Positions 8,195 through 17,781 of a DNA stretch of 64,000 nt are shown here, piece after piece. The number at the start of each line of letters is the position of its first letter. Within the stretch, counting starts at the first letter, position 1. Source of the stretch: Corynebacterium jeikeium. Its GTDB lineage: Bacteria > Actinomycetota > Actinomycetes > Mycobacteriales > Mycobacteriaceae. The DNA is taken from contig NZ_JFCQ01000028.1 in the NCBI RefSeq assembly GCF_000738265.1, forward strand, positions 76,648 to 140,647. The letters are read 5' to 3'. The notes under the pieces were generated by a model, which saw only the letters and a program-made list of their open reading frames with translations, searched no databases and was not told the DNA's origin. Position numbers and translations under genes: made by a program.

Positions 8195-9373
8195 ATGAAA
8201 GTATTGCTTCTCTGCTGGCGCGACACGGACCACCCCGAAGGTGGCGGCAGTGAGCGTTACTTGGAGCGTGTAGGCCAGCACCTGGCTGCCCAGGGTCATC
8301 AGGTGGTTTTCCGCACCGCCCACTATCCCGGCTCTACGCGATCGCAGCAGGTCAGCCGCAACTTTCGCTTCTCCCGCGGCGGCGGCAACCTGACTGTGTA
8401 CCCGCGCGCCCTGGCGGCGATCGTGGCGGCGCGATTCGGGCGTGGCTCGCTGGCGGATATCGGTCGCCCGGACGTTGTGGTGGATACCCAAAACGGCGTG
8501 CCCTTCTTCGCCTCCCTGGTCAGCGGTGCTCCCACCGTCGTGCTGACTCATCACTGCCACCGTGAGCAGTGGTCCGTCGCTGGCCCCGTACTGTCCCGCA
8601 TCGGCTGGCTGATCGAATCAACCCTCTCGCCGTGGATCCATCGCCGCCGTCGCTGGGTCACCGTCTCTGCACCGTCCTCCGAGGAGCTCGTGGAGCTCGG
8701 TGTGCCGCGCGGCAACATCGAGATCATTCGTAACGGCATCGATCCGGTCGCTCCTTCTTTGATTCCGGACGCCCCTAGCCCCAACTCCGACCACGCCAGC
8801 GAAGAGCAGACGATTCACCTGGTGGCGCTTTCCCGACTGGTTCCGCACAAGCAGATCGAGCACGCCATGGACGCGGTGGCGGCTGTGGCGCGCACCCACC
8901 CGAACGTGCGCCTGGACATCATTGGCGACGGGTGGTGGGCTGACCGCCTGCGGGACTACGCCCGCGAACTGGGGATCGAGCCGCTGGTGATCTTCCATGG
9001 CTTCGTTTCCGAGGAGCTGAAGCACCGGATCCTCAACCGCGCCTCCGTTCACGTGATGCCCTCCCGCAAGGAGGGCTGGGGCCTGGCGGTGATCGAGGCC
9101 GGGCAGCACGGGGTGCCGACGGTGGGCTATGAATCTTCCGCCGGGTTGCGCGATTCCATCATCGACGGGCAGACCGGCCTGCTGTGCGATTCGCCCGGCG
9201 GGCTGATGAACGCCGTCGAATACCTGCTGGATAACCCGGACAAGCGCCGGGAAATGGGGCGCGCGGCGAAGCGCCGGGCGGAGGAGTTTTCCTGGGATGC
9301 CACCGGCCGGGCGTGGGAGACCCTCCTGTGCGAAGAGGTCGGCGCAGAAGCCCGCGCGGCGGCTGGGAGCTAG
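8195..9373 (+). CDS. GT4-family glycosyltransferase (Rv0225-like)
   Basis: A 392-residue GT-B fold glycosyltransferase. The N-terminus has the acceptor-domain glycine-rich loop (HPEGGGSERYL), and the C-terminal half has the nucleotide-sugar region MPSRKEGWGLAVIEAGQHG with the EX7E-like acidic pair. Its position between the methyltransferase and the AftD block suggests a role in mannan, arabinan or phosphoinositide glycan synthesis; the donor and acceptor cannot be read from sequence. The ATG at 8195 follows TAGAAT (8179-8184) by ten bases, so the mRNA is probably leaderless or nearly so. The last four bases overlap the stop of the convergent membrane gene. Confidence 0.85.
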   Translation: MKVLLLCWRDTDHPEGGGSERYLERVGQHLAAQGHQVVFRTAHYPGSTRSQQVSRNFRFSRGGGNLTVYPRALAAIVAARFGRGSLADIGRPDVVVDTQNGVPFFASLVSGAPTVVLTHHCHREQWSVAGPVLSRIGWLIESTLSPWIHRRRRWVTVSAPSSEELVELGVPRGNIEIIRNGIDPVAPSLIPDAPSPNSDHASEEQTIHLVALSRLVPHKQIEHAMDAVAAVARTHPNVRLDIIGDGWWADRLRDYARELGIEPLVIFHGFVSEELKHRILNRASVHVMPSRKEGWGLAVIEAGQHGVPTVGYESSAGLRDSIIDGQTGLLCDSPGGLMNAVEYLLDNPDKRREMGRAAKRRAEEFSWDATGRAWETLLCEEVGAEARAAAGS

Positions 9374-11151
9374 CGTTCCTCTGTCTTGGCCCGCCCCGGT
9401 ACCTGCATCTGGCGGACGCTACGCCATAGCCAAATGCACAGGCCCCACATCATGAGCATCCAATAGAACGTCATGCCAACGAACAGCGGCGCCTGATCCT
9501 GCACCGGGGAACGCGGCAGGGTAGGGCTTTGCACGCGGTAGAGGTCGTAATTATCGGCACTGAGGACGCGCCGGATGCCCTGCGAATTCAGCACCTGCAA
9601 AGCCTTTGACATGGCCGCGCCATCAGAGATGGAATACCAGTCCACCACCACCCAGCTCACGCCATTGCGCTGCAGGGTGTTCTTGCCGCTCATCAGGTCC
9701 GACAGGATCTTCATACTGGCCGGATTGCCGTCCACCATCTTGCCGTCCACGATCAGGAACCCGGGATCCATCGGCGAGCCCGGTAGCAACTTCAACCCCG
9801 GATCGACGTGCGGACGATCGTGCCGAGTGCGGTAGTTGCCCGGGGGCAGCAAAACGATCTTTCCATTAGGAGCCCCGGAAACGATGTTCGCCATCTGTTC
9901 CCACGTGCTGGATATCTGTACTCGCTTCAGCGGAGCAACGTCGGTGGGGAAAGCCGGTACGGTCAGCACGCACGCAACTGCCAACCCGGCCGCTGCCGCG
10001 CGCGGCGCCCACGTGGCGCGCGCCGACTGCCCAGTGGATTTCCCTGCAGCCTTCCCCACAGACTCCTCAGCGGTGCGGCTGGGGTCCAGCCGTTCCACGG
10101 TCACCGCAATCAGCAGCACGAATCCGGGGATGGCCAGGCAGACGAACTTCGAGGTATCGCGGAACATGCCCGCGCCGGGAACGTGGCTAATGGCAAAGCC
10201 CATTAAATCCACGCCCCAACCGGTGGCCAGCAGAGGGGGCGTCACTAAGGAAAGAACCGTCAGCACCGCAACGGCGCGGTAGACCTGCCACAGCTCCTTG
10301 AAGCCGAGCAGCAGAACCACGCACAAAACCACGCCGACGACGACGGAAAACAGGGTGCGCGACGGCGGGATGGCATCCGCGTTCCATACTCCCGACAGAC
10401 CCATGGTGGAAGCCAGGGGGCCCAGGAAGGTCTCGCCGCGGGTGGAGAACAACGCGGCAGACAGGGCATCGGAGCGGGTCTCCGAAGAATTAGATACCCA
10501 CAGGGCGGGAAGCACCCACGGCAGTGAGGCGATGGCGCTGGCAACAAGATTGCGTATACGTTCCCCGTGCGAAGGGGCAAAGACTAGCGACGTCAGCAGA
10601 GCCAGCACCAGGCCCGTAGGGACGAAACCGCACAGGCAGATCGCCACATACAGCAAACCATGGCGCCGCGCGGCTGCGAGATAAGCAACGGCGGGCAACA
10701 ACATCCCCGCGGTGGCGACCGTCCACTGGCCTTGCAGGAAACGCTCAATGACGAAGGGATTCCACACCACGAAAAGAGCCGCCACGAGCTGTGCGGACAA
10801 CCGCCCACCCGCCATATCGCGCACCATCGCGCCGGCGAAATAGCAGCCCAGAAGACACGAGCCGATGACCAACGCGCTGGCCAGCATCGTCGAGGGAATC
10901 GTGGGGGAGAACAAGGCAAGGATCGCATCCTGCGGCAACGCGCGCGGGGCTCCATCGTTGATGCCCAAGTTGTTGGAGTTTTCCGGCAGCGAGTGCGGGA
11001 CGAACATATCCCGCAGCATGAAGGCCTTCGAAGAATCGGGGCGCAACCCCAGCCAAAAAGGCCATAGCGTGACCAGCGAAATAAGGAAAGACCACCCCTG
11101 CACGATCAAACGATCGCGCGTGGCGGTGGTCTTGGGTTGCTGCGATCTCAC
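9370..11151 (-). CDS. Multispan membrane protein (Rv0226c-like), arabinogalactan-region locus
   Basis: A 593-residue protein with about ten or more hydrophobic segments over residues ~15-390 and a soluble, probably external, C-terminal domain of ~150 residues, closed by one last membrane span. The topology resembles GT-C glycosyltransferases, but I see no decisive catalytic motif. It starts at a GTG (11149-11151). It lies beside the DUF3068 gene on the same strand (28-base gap), the order of Rv0226c-Rv0227c, which supports a shared role in envelope lipoglycan assembly. Function is not established. Confidence 0.75.
   Translation of the reverse strand: MRSQQPKTTATRDRLIVQGWSFLISLVTLWPFWLGLRPDSSKAFMLRDMFVPHSLPENSNNLGINDGAPRALPQDAILALFSPTIPSTMLASALVIGSCLLGCYFAGAMVRDMAGGRLSAQLVAALFVVWNPFVIERFLQGQWTVATAGMLLPAVAYLAAARRHGLLYVAICLCGFVPTGLVLALLTSLVFAPSHGERIRNLVASAIASLPWVLPALWVSNSSETRSDALSAALFSTRGETFLGPLASTMGLSGVWNADAIPPSRTLFSVVVGVVLCVVLLLGFKELWQVYRAVAVLTVLSLVTPPLLATGWGVDLMGFAISHVPGAGMFRDTSKFVCLAIPGFVLLIAVTVERLDPSRTAEESVGKAAGKSTGQSARATWAPRAAAAGLAVACVLTVPAFPTDVAPLKRVQISSTWEQMANIVSGAPNGKIVLLPPGNYRTRHDRPHVDPGLKLLPGSPMDPGFLIVDGKMVDGNPASMKILSDLMSGKNTLQRNGVSWVVVDWYSISDGAAMSKALQVLNSQGIRRVLSADNYDLYRVQSPTLPRSPVQDQAPLFVGMTFYWMLMMWGLCIWLWRSVRQMQVPGRAKTEER
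10235..10254 (+). repeat. Dispersed motif, copy c (GGGGGCGTCACTAAGGAAAG)
   Basis: Third exact GGCGTCACTAAG 12-mer (10238-10249), on the non-coding strand within the Rv0226c-like membrane protein gene, where it encodes part of LSLVTPP. Confidence 0.5.
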
Positions 11152-11179
11152 AGCGAACAGTCTAGTGGGTCAAAGGGAA

Positions 11180-12445
11180 TTATTTACTGGCGAGGCGTGC
11201 AGAGCGGTGCGCGATCCAGCCGATAACCAGAAGGATCAGGCCAACAACGCCCAGGATCCACGGCAGGATGGTGCCCATCAGCTTCAGCTTTTCCTTACCC
11301 TCGGAGGCCTTCTTCATCTGCGCTGCGCGGGAATCGTCGTCCCATGCGCCGGGGAAGTACACGGCGGTGCGGGTCGGGTTGTTGATTTCCTCTTCCTTGT
11401 TGTCGAAGATGCGCTGTGCGTCTTCGTCGTCCTGCGCGTAGTACTGGAAGACCTCTTCGGAACCGTTGACGATCACGCCGGTCTCCGGCAGCACGCGGAG
11501 CACGCGGTGGACGGTGTAGTAGCGGGACATCTCGACCTCGGGGCCGAGGTCCTCCTTCTTGTCCTCGCCGTTCTCGCCGTCCTTCTTTTCGTCGGACTTC
11601 TTCTCGCCTTCGCCGCCCTTGTTCTTAATCTCTTCCGGCTTTAGGCCCCACACCTTCGCCGGGAACTTCAGGCGCAGCGCGGCCAGGGTGCCCTTGTCGC
11701 CCTTGGACAGCTCACCGTCGGCCTCCAGGCGCTCGCGCAGTGCCGGGTACAGCTCGGTCGGGGGAACGGTCTGCTCGAAGCGGTAGACCTTCTCGCCATC
11801 CTGCTCTTCCTCACCGACGTAGTCGATCGGCTGGGTCTTCAGGATCTGCATGTCGAAGTAGTCGTAGGACTTGCGGTCCGTGCCCATCGGGAACTGGTAG
11901 GTGATGCCCGGGCGGGTGAACGGAGCTACGGAAGCCTCAACCTCTTCGTCCTTGCCCTCCTTGGCGGCTGCATCCAGCGCCGGGGCGTTCAGCTCAATAG
12001 AGGAAGTCGGATCCGGCACCGGCATCTGGGTCTTGCGATCCAGGGTGACGTGGTCGATCGACGCGCTGATCAGGTTCTTCGGCTCTTCCTTGTCCGTACG
12101 GAACAGGGTCTGGCCGGCCTCCAGGGTGACGACCTTCTTGTCCGAAGGCTCCTGTGCAGTGGTGAAGCGCTGGGACTGCATCTCCAGCCCCTTGTTGATG
12201 AAGCACTTGATCTGCGGGTTATCGCCCTTGCATTCCGGCTTGTCCTTGTTATCGCCCACTGGCTTGCCGGAGGCTAGCGCACCGGAATCCAGCAGGTTAC
12301 CGGGGGTCTTCGGGGTGCCGGTGGTGGAAACCAAGTCCAGCGGCAGGACCTTGCCCTTGGGGACGACATAGGTGGGCAGGGCGATGGCTAGGACCAGCAT
12401 CGCTACGCCGAGCACAATCGCTACGGAGGAAAGGATTCTCTTCAT
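11180..12445 (-). CDS. DUF3068 membrane protein (NCgl2760 / MSMEG_0317 family, lipoglycan maturation)
   Basis: A 421-residue protein with an N-terminal membrane segment (residues ~5-28), a large external domain and a C-terminal membrane segment (ILGVVGLILLVIGWIA). This is the DUF3068 layout. Members in C. glutamicum and M. smegmatis were reported to be needed for maturation of lipomannan and lipoarabinomannan; that knowledge is transferred by family and position. A lysine/glutamate-rich low-complexity insert (residues ~275-305) looks like a lineage-specific loop. No AGGAGG precedes the ATG; TAGAGT about 15 bases upstream suggests a short leader. Confidence 0.8.
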   Translation of the reverse strand: MKRILSSVAIVLGVAMLVLAIALPTYVVPKGKVLPLDLVSTTGTPKTPGNLLDSGALASGKPVGDNKDKPECKGDNPQIKCFINKGLEMQSQRFTTAQEPSDKKVVTLEAGQTLFRTDKEEPKNLISASIDHVTLDRKTQMPVPDPTSSIELNAPALDAAAKEGKDEEVEASVAPFTRPGITYQFPMGTDRKSYDYFDMQILKTQPIDYVGEEEQDGEKVYRFEQTVPPTELYPALRERLEADGELSKGDKGTLAALRLKFPAKVWGLKPEEIKNKGGEGEKKSDEKKDGENGEDKKEDLGPEVEMSRYYTVHRVLRVLPETGVIVNGSEEVFQYYAQDDEDAQRIFDNKEEEINNPTRTAVYFPGAWDDDSRAAQMKKASEGKEKLKLMGTILPWILGVVGLILLVIGWIAHRSARLASK

Positions 12446-12663
12446 AGGAGGGGGTTCCTGACTCTATCTGTCGAAATTTATCCGGTGACTTCATTTAGCC
12501 TTGAAAGCTTCCAATACTTTAGCCAATCAAAACTAGATACTTCGTAGTTTCAACATATTTTTCAAGAAAAGTCTGTGAAAGGCCGTTTTCCTGCGGGTTT
12601 GTGCATATGTGGGGCTAGCGTTTTTGGCTCTGCCTGTCCGGTTCGTCGGCTATGCTGATCCCG

Positions 12664-13968
12664 ATGAGCACGAAGATCCCGAGTGCTAAGAACTCGAGCA
12701 CGAATAAGGCCACTGCCCGCCCCGCGCCCTTTCTGCCTGCGCTGGAAGGGCTGCGCGCGATTGCCTGCTCCGGCATCATCATCACCCACGTCGCCTTCCA
12801 GACCGGGGCGGATACCGGCAACCTGCTGAACCGCATGATGGCGCGCACCGACTTCTTCGTGCCCGTGTTCTTCGCCCTCTCCGGCTTCCTGCTGTGGCGC
12901 CGCCACCGGGCGGATTTCGCGGTATCGACCTCGCACGACAACCTGCTGACCCTCGCAGGCTACTACGTTAAGCGCCTGGGGCGAATCTTCCCCGCCTACC
13001 TGGTCACCGTCGCGATCGTGTTGCTGTTCTTCCCGGTTGCGGGAGCGCCGACGGTGTGGCAGATGCTCTCGAACGTCATCATGGTGCAGATCTACGTCGA
13101 CGGCGGCCTGATCGGCGGGCTGACCCACCTGTGGAGCTTGTGCGTAGAAATGGCCTTCTACCTTGTGCTTCCTGTGATTGCGGTGGCGTGGGGGCGTCAA
13201 GAAAGAAAATGGCGCATCGTGTGCATCGTCGCAGTGGCGGCGGCGAGTTTCGGCTGGGCCTTCATCCCCGCATTCGCTGAGCCACCCGCACCCGGTGGAC
13301 TGAACCCGCACATCATGCCACCTGCGTTTATTGCATGGTTTGGGGTGGGGTTGCTCGGCGCGGAGCTGGAGTCGATCGTGCAGGATCGTGCCTACGCGCG
13401 CACGGGAAAGGATGGGGCCGAAGGTATTGACGCCCGGTACCAGCTGCCCGAGGTTCGAGCCATCGCGAAGTTCCGCTGGGTGTTCTGGTTGCTGGCCATC
13501 GGCGCGCTGGCGGTCGCGGCTTCGGATGGGCCGGAGGGTCTGACTCACGCGGCGCCGGCGGAGTTCGCCCGCCGGACGCTGTACGGGCTAGTGTTCGCCG
13601 CCGCGCTGATCATTCCGTACACGCTGGCGCCGCGGTCGAAGTTCCTGGAGTCGGCGCTGATGCAGGCGCTGGGCCGCTGGTCTTATGCGATCTTCCTGTG
13701 GCACATGTCGCTGCTGTCGCTGGTGTTCCCACTGCTGGGGGTGCATCTGTTCAGTGGGTACACGGCGCTGGTGCTGGTGGCGACGTTCGTGCTGAGCGTG
13801 CCCGTCGCTGCGCTGAGTTACGCGCTGGTGGAGGAGCCCGCGCGCCGGGCGATTAACTCCTGGTGGCGTTCGGTGCGGGCTTCCACGAAGGCCGAGGCGA
13901 GGACCGAGGCAGCCACGGCCAGCAGTACGACGGCGAGTGCGCCGTTCACCACGAACCCGCCCGCGTAG
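12664..13968 (+). CDS. Membrane acyltransferase, acyltransferase-3 family (TmaT-like)
   Basis: A 434-residue integral membrane O-acyltransferase with about ten spans. The family signature LPALEGLRAIACSGIIITHV opens the protein (catalytic histidine in THV), followed by FFVPVFFALSGFLLWRR. Next to DUF3068 and the AftD block, it is the positional counterpart of Rv0228 and of C. glutamicum TmaT, which acetylates trehalose monomycolate; that role is inferred. I chose the ATG at 12664 over that at 12652 because TATGCT (12651-12656) stands 7 bases before it, a leaderless pattern. The 3' end overlaps the convergent aftD by 151 bases. Confidence 0.8.
   Translation: MSTKIPSAKNSSTNKATARPAPFLPALEGLRAIACSGIIITHVAFQTGADTGNLLNRMMARTDFFVPVFFALSGFLLWRRHRADFAVSTSHDNLLTLAGYYVKRLGRIFPAYLVTVAIVLLFFPVAGAPTVWQMLSNVIMVQIYVDGGLIGGLTHLWSLCVEMAFYLVLPVIAVAWGRQERKWRIVCIVAVAAASFGWAFIPAFAEPPAPGGLNPHIMPPAFIAWFGVGLLGAELESIVQDRAYARTGKDGAEGIDARYQLPEVRAIAKFRWVFWLLAIGALAVAASDGPEGLTHAAPAEFARRTLYGLVFAAALIIPYTLAPRSKFLESALMQALGRWSYAIFLWHMSLLSLVFPLLGVHLFSGYTALVLVATFVLSVPVAALSYALVEEPARRAINSWWRSVRASTKAEARTEAATASSTTASAPFTTNPPA
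13192..13211 (+). repeat. Dispersed motif, copy d (GGGGGCGTCAAGAAAGAAAA)
   Basis: Variant of the dispersed motif within the acyltransferase coding sequence, on the coding strand, encoding part of GRQERK. Confidence 0.35.
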
Positions 13969-16900
13969 TAGTTTCCGCTGCCCCAAGCGCCACGGATACA
14001 GAGCGTTAGCGCGGTCAGTGCGGATAGTCCGACGATGGCCCTGACAGCCAGCAGGATGCGGCGGAGACGGGGAGAGGTATCCGCAGCGCCAGCCGTGCCC
14101 GTGCCAGCCGTGCCCGTGGCAGCCGAGCTCGCAGCGATCTCCGCGGGCACCGGCATCCGGCGCGTCCGCCGCGCCACAAAGATGCACAAGCCCACCAGAA
14201 CCAGCGCCGCTACCAGCCCGATGGCCAGCCACGTCCGATACAGTCCAGTGCCCTCGAAATGTATGGTGACCAGCCCGGACGCGCCCTCCGGGACGATCCA
14301 GCCCTGCTGCCAACCGTTGACGGTGATGGGGGTCAGTTGTGTGGTCTCGCCGTCGTGTTCCAGCGTGGCGATGCGCCCAGGGTTCGCCTGCGAGGGGCTA
14401 AACAGAATGCGCTTCTTATCCGAGGCCTCCAGGTGCGTGGACTGCTCGCCGGGAGCGAGCTGATCCCGCGGGGCGGACTGCTCCAAGGTCTGCGCGGCCG
14501 GGGTCTCGCGCACCGCAGCGCCGAACAGCGGCTCGGCTACCGATAGCGCCACCCAGCGCGCGGTGGTGGATAGCGCGTGCTTCCCCGCGGGCAGGTTCAG
14601 GGTGTCGCCGCAGGAATAGTCCTGGCCGTCGATTGTCACCCGTGCCTGGTCGTCGTCGGCGCACTCGGAGGAATGTACGACGACCGGCAGCTGTCCCGCA
14701 CCGTTGCCGATGGATTCCGGCACCTCGAAGTTGCGCAGCATCACGGATTCGTTGATTTCCTGGCCGAACACCCACCTGTTCACTGCGGAGCCAGCGCCAG
14801 CGCCCGGTGCACCGTCCCCGCCTACTCCGCCTACTCCGTCTACTCCGCCGCCCCCGTCCGCCGCGTCCACCGGAGGCACAGTCGGCACTCGCTGCGGCGT
14901 GACGTCCTCTTCGCCCGCCAGCACCTTCGCCTCGGCCACGCCGAAATCGCCGAAGGCTCCCACGATGGTCAGGCGGATCCTGTCGGCCTTGCCCGCCGGC
15001 ACATTCACCTTGTTGGTCTTGCCCGGTTCCAGGGTCTTCAAGGTGCCGGCCACCACCCGATCCCGCAGGTAGGTCGTTACCTGCACCCGAGTCGGCCGCC
15101 CCTGAATGTCCAGCCGCAGCGCCAGTTGGTTGTGTGCCTCTTCCAGGCGGAATTCGATGTATTGGCCAGCTACGTTGCCGACGGTCGGCCGCCACGCGGT
15201 CCGGCGCGATCCATCCACCGCGGAGGTTGCGGACGAGTATGTTTCCGCTCCGCCGAAGCCCGTCGGATCCGCGGCGGTTGAGGAGACCCGCACTTCGCCG
15301 CGCCCCTCCACGCGCGTCATCTGTTCCGGCGCCAGCTCCCGCCCATCTGCGTCGCGCACTGGGTAGTCGCGCACGGGGTTGAGCACCTTGCTTTCGTCGT
15401 CGATGCTGCGGATCTCGCTGTCCGCGCCCACCACGTTGCCGTAGTTGTGGTCGCGCAGCGCAGGCGTATCGGTCACCGTCTGTGCTGCCAGCCCTAGTTC
15501 TTTACCTTGGGACGCCCCCACGCGCGTCCTCGCTGAACCCTGTCTACCCAGGGCAGCGTCTGCCGCAGCAAGGCGGGGGAGGGATTCGGGGCCGGAATGG
15601 GCGACGTCGAGACGTTCGGCGTCAATAATCCGCAGGTCCCCAGAGCTACCAGCGCCAGCACCAGCACTGCCAACACCAGCATCGACGCGGTAGATGCGCA
15701 CCTGGCCGTCGCCGAAGGAGGCGACCTTGTCGAACCCGCCGGAGCGTTCGAGGGTGTGCTGAATCCGCTTGGCCCCGGGGGTATCGGCAGCGCTCGTGAG
15801 GTCATAGCGCAGCACTAGGTAGCCCACACCCTGCTGCCACAACGCGGCGGCGAGGGAGGGGATGGCCGTGCCGGTTTCCAACTCGCGCTGCACGCCGTCG
15901 AGGCCACGGATGGCCTCTGGCTGCACCAGCGGCACGGAATCGCGGACGACCCACGGCACGTCCAAGAGCGGTTGGGCGGGTTCGTCCCGGGTGTTTCCCC
16001 AGGTCTGGCGGGCGAAGCGGGCCTTGGGGAGGATCATCGTGCGGGCGGGGACGTGCGAATCCCCGGCTTCCTTCGCGACTTCGGAGTTCAGCCAGTCCGC
16101 GGCTTCGGTCCAGTAGTCGGGTACTGCCCGGTAGGCATCCGCGGCGGTGATGCGCCCGGACCAGCCGGTGGCGGTGACCACGGCGACCAGCAGGCTGACG
16201 GCGATGGCGCGGGGTACCTCGGCGTGCTTCTCCGGGTTGCGCCACCGTGCCCAGCGTTCGCGGCTTAACCCCGGCCACGGCAAGCGCGCCAACCCGTGGG
16301 CGATACCCACCACCAGCACCAGCCGTACCAGCGGATCGAACTTGTGCAGGTTGCGAAGGGGCGCACCCGCGCCATCGAGGAATACGCGACCCCAGACGGA
16401 GAACGGGGAGATCGGGGCGGTGGCGAACACCATCGCAGCCACACCCACCAGCAGGATCACCAGCCAGCGGCTCGCGAAAGGCAGGCTCGGGCGGGTCAGC
16501 CCCCACAGCCCCAGGAATGCCACCAGCAGGGTGCCGGCGACGAAAATGGGCTCGCCGACCAGCGCGTACCCGCCTTGGCGCTCGGCGGAAAGGAAGGCCG
16601 TCCAGCTGGTGGTTCCCCGCAGAACCTCAGCCAGGTTCATCCAGTTGGTGGTCAGCGATGCGGACTCGATGTAGTCCGTGAACGGCGGGGAGTACTTGCC
16701 TAGCAGAAGTAGCGGGCCGATCCACCAGAACGTGGCCAGCAGCCCGGCGGGCACCCACCACAGTGCAAAGTACAGGCCTACCCGCGGGCGGCGAATGCAC
16801 ATGCCCAGCCAGAAGATCACCGCGGGAAGGATGGCCACGGCGGTGGCGACGGCGTTCACCGCACCCAGGCACAGCACTGCCAGTGCGCTAAGCAGCGCGT

Positions 16901-17462
16901 ATATGGCCAGGTAGGCCCGTGTGCGCTTGTTGGGCCAGCCGCGCGCGCGATCGCTAGTTCCCCGCGCCAGAACCGCCGCACTGGCTACCGGCAGCAATAC
17001 CCACGGCACTAGTGCGCACACCCACGCCTCGGAGCTAATGGCTCCCAGGGTGGTCAGTGTGCGCGGGGAGAGGGCAAAAAGAATGCCCGCGACGACCCGT
17101 GATCCGCGGCTGCCGATCCGCAGCCTCTGCAGTAGAAGAACCGTGCCGGAAAACGCCAACGTCAGCAGCAAACCCCACCACAGGCGCTGCACTACCCACC
17201 CGGGCAGAAAGGAAAAAACGGCGAAGAACAGGCCGTGGGGGAACAGGTACCCATAGGCCTGGTTCTGCAGCTGCCCCAGCGGGAATGTGTCAGTCCACGG
17301 ATACAGTGCCTGGCCAAGGAACCCCCAGGGGTTGGCGGTCAGGTTCAGCTTCGTATCGGCGGAGGTCAGCCCCGGGGACTGTAGGAATGCGAAAAGAAAC
17401 CACGCGAGGGTGGTGTACACCCAAGCGCGGCGAGAAAGGGGGCGTTGCGCCGTCGTTGGCAC
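13818..17462 (-). CDS. aftD: Alpha-(1->3)-arabinofuranosyltransferase, AftD family
   Basis: A 1214-residue membrane glycosyltransferase of the GT-C type that adds branching arabinofuranose to arabinogalactan and lipoarabinomannan from decaprenyl-phosphoarabinose. The N-terminal ~420 residues hold many membrane spans, and the family start (RRAWVYTTLAWFLFAFLQSPG, then DTKLNLTANPWGFLGQ) is clear. A long external part with carbohydrate-binding-like stretches follows, then two C-terminal spans. It is adjacent to the DUF2613 peptide, as aftD is to Rv0236A in M. tuberculosis. A glycine/alanine-rich run near residues 870-900 is low complexity. The last 151 bases overlap the acyltransferase gene on the other strand, so both C-terminal tails are encoded by the same DNA. 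Confidence 0.9.
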   Translation of the reverse strand: MPTTAQRPLSRRAWVYTTLAWFLFAFLQSPGLTSADTKLNLTANPWGFLGQALYPWTDTFPLGQLQNQAYGYLFPHGLFFAVFSFLPGWVVQRLWWGLLLTLAFSGTVLLLQRLRIGSRGSRVVAGILFALSPRTLTTLGAISSEAWVCALVPWVLLPVASAAVLARGTSDRARGWPNKRTRAYLAIYALLSALAVLCLGAVNAVATAVAILPAVIFWLGMCIRRPRVGLYFALWWVPAGLLATFWWIGPLLLLGKYSPPFTDYIESASLTTNWMNLAEVLRGTTSWTAFLSAERQGGYALVGEPIFVAGTLLVAFLGLWGLTRPSLPFASRWLVILLVGVAAMVFATAPISPFSVWGRVFLDGAGAPLRNLHKFDPLVRLVLVVGIAHGLARLPWPGLSRERWARWRNPEKHAEVPRAIAVSLLVAVVTATGWSGRITAADAYRAVPDYWTEAADWLNSEVAKEAGDSHVPARTMILPKARFARQTWGNTRDEPAQPLLDVPWVVRDSVPLVQPEAIRGLDGVQRELETGTAIPSLAAALWQQGVGYLVLRYDLTSAADTPGAKRIQHTLERSGGFDKVASFGDGQVRIYRVDAGVGSAGAGAGSSGDLRIIDAERLDVAHSGPESLPRLAAADAALGRQGSARTRVGASQGKELGLAAQTVTDTPALRDHNYGNVVGADSEIRSIDDESKVLNPVRDYPVRDADGRELAPEQMTRVEGRGEVRVSSTAADPTGFGGAETYSSATSAVDGSRRTAWRPTVGNVAGQYIEFRLEEAHNQLALRLDIQGRPTRVQVTTYLRDRVVAGTLKTLEPGKTNKVNVPAGKADRIRLTIVGAFGDFGVAEAKVLAGEEDVTPQRVPTVPPVDAADGGGGVDGVGGVGGDGAPGAGAGSAVNRWVFGQEINESVMLRNFEVPESIGNGAGQLPVVVHSSECADDDQARVTIDGQDYSCGDTLNLPAGKHALSTTARWVALSVAEPLFGAAVRETPAAQTLEQSAPRDQLAPGEQSTHLEASDKKRILFSPSQANPGRIATLEHDGETTQLTPITVNGWQQGWIVPEGASGLVTIHFEGTGLYRTWLAIGLVAALVLVGLCIFVARRTRRMPVPAEIAASSAATGTAGTGTAGAADTSPRLRRILLAVRAIVGLSALTALTLCIRGAWGSGNYYAGGFVVNGALAVVLLAVAASVLASAFVEARTERHQELIARRAGSSTSA

Positions 17463-17476
17463 GTGGCGTTGCGCCT

Positions 17477-17683
17477 TTATTCGCTGGTGCGGCCGCCGTA
17501 CTGGACGGCACCCAGGAAGGCATTGTCTTGGTTGACGGCGATCTGTTCGTCGGTGGGCAGTTCCGTAGAGTCGGCCATTGCACCTGCGCCGAAGGCGGCG
17601 CCGCCGCCCAGAACCAGGCCTGCGACTGCGGAGGCGACCAGGGCGCCCAGGCCACGACGGTTGGAGGCAGTTTCGTAAGCCAT
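17477..17683 (-). CDS. DUF2613 small membrane or secreted protein (Rv0236A-like)
   Basis: A 68-residue protein with one hydrophobic segment (residues ~12-37, rich in Ala/Gly/Val), then a polar tail with NQDNAFLGAVQYG. This matches the DUF2613 family, encoded next to aftD in mycobacteria and corynebacteria. It ends 14 bases before the aftD start on the same strand, so the two are probably co-transcribed. The function is unknown; a role as an AftD accessory is only suggested by the conserved pairing. Confidence 0.8.
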   Translation of the reverse strand: MAYETASNRRGLGALVASAVAGLVLGGGAAFGAGAMADSTELPTDEQIAVNQDNAFLGAVQYGGRTSE

Positions 17684-17759
17684 GTTAATTCCTGTTCCTA
17701 TTGGGACTGTTGTGGTTTTAGCGTACTAGCTTCTTGTTGATCGTACCTAATGAAACGCC

Positions 17760-17777
17760 CACAAACGTTCGTTTGTG
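17760..17777. terminator. Hairpin downstream of the universal stress gene
   Basis: CACAAACG-tt-CGTTTGTG, an almost perfect palindrome four bases past the stop of the 17782-18321 gene. It could end that transcript before the DUF2613-aftD unit. There is no clear T-run, so this is tentative. Confidence 0.35.
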
Positions 17778-17781
17778 AAAA

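Noticed and set aside
15481-15545. GGGGGCGTCCCAAGGTAAAG (minus) as a motif copy inside aftD
   Set aside because: Two or more core mismatches; weaker sites such as this and those at 18457, 42655, 46458 and 50640 were left out of the count.
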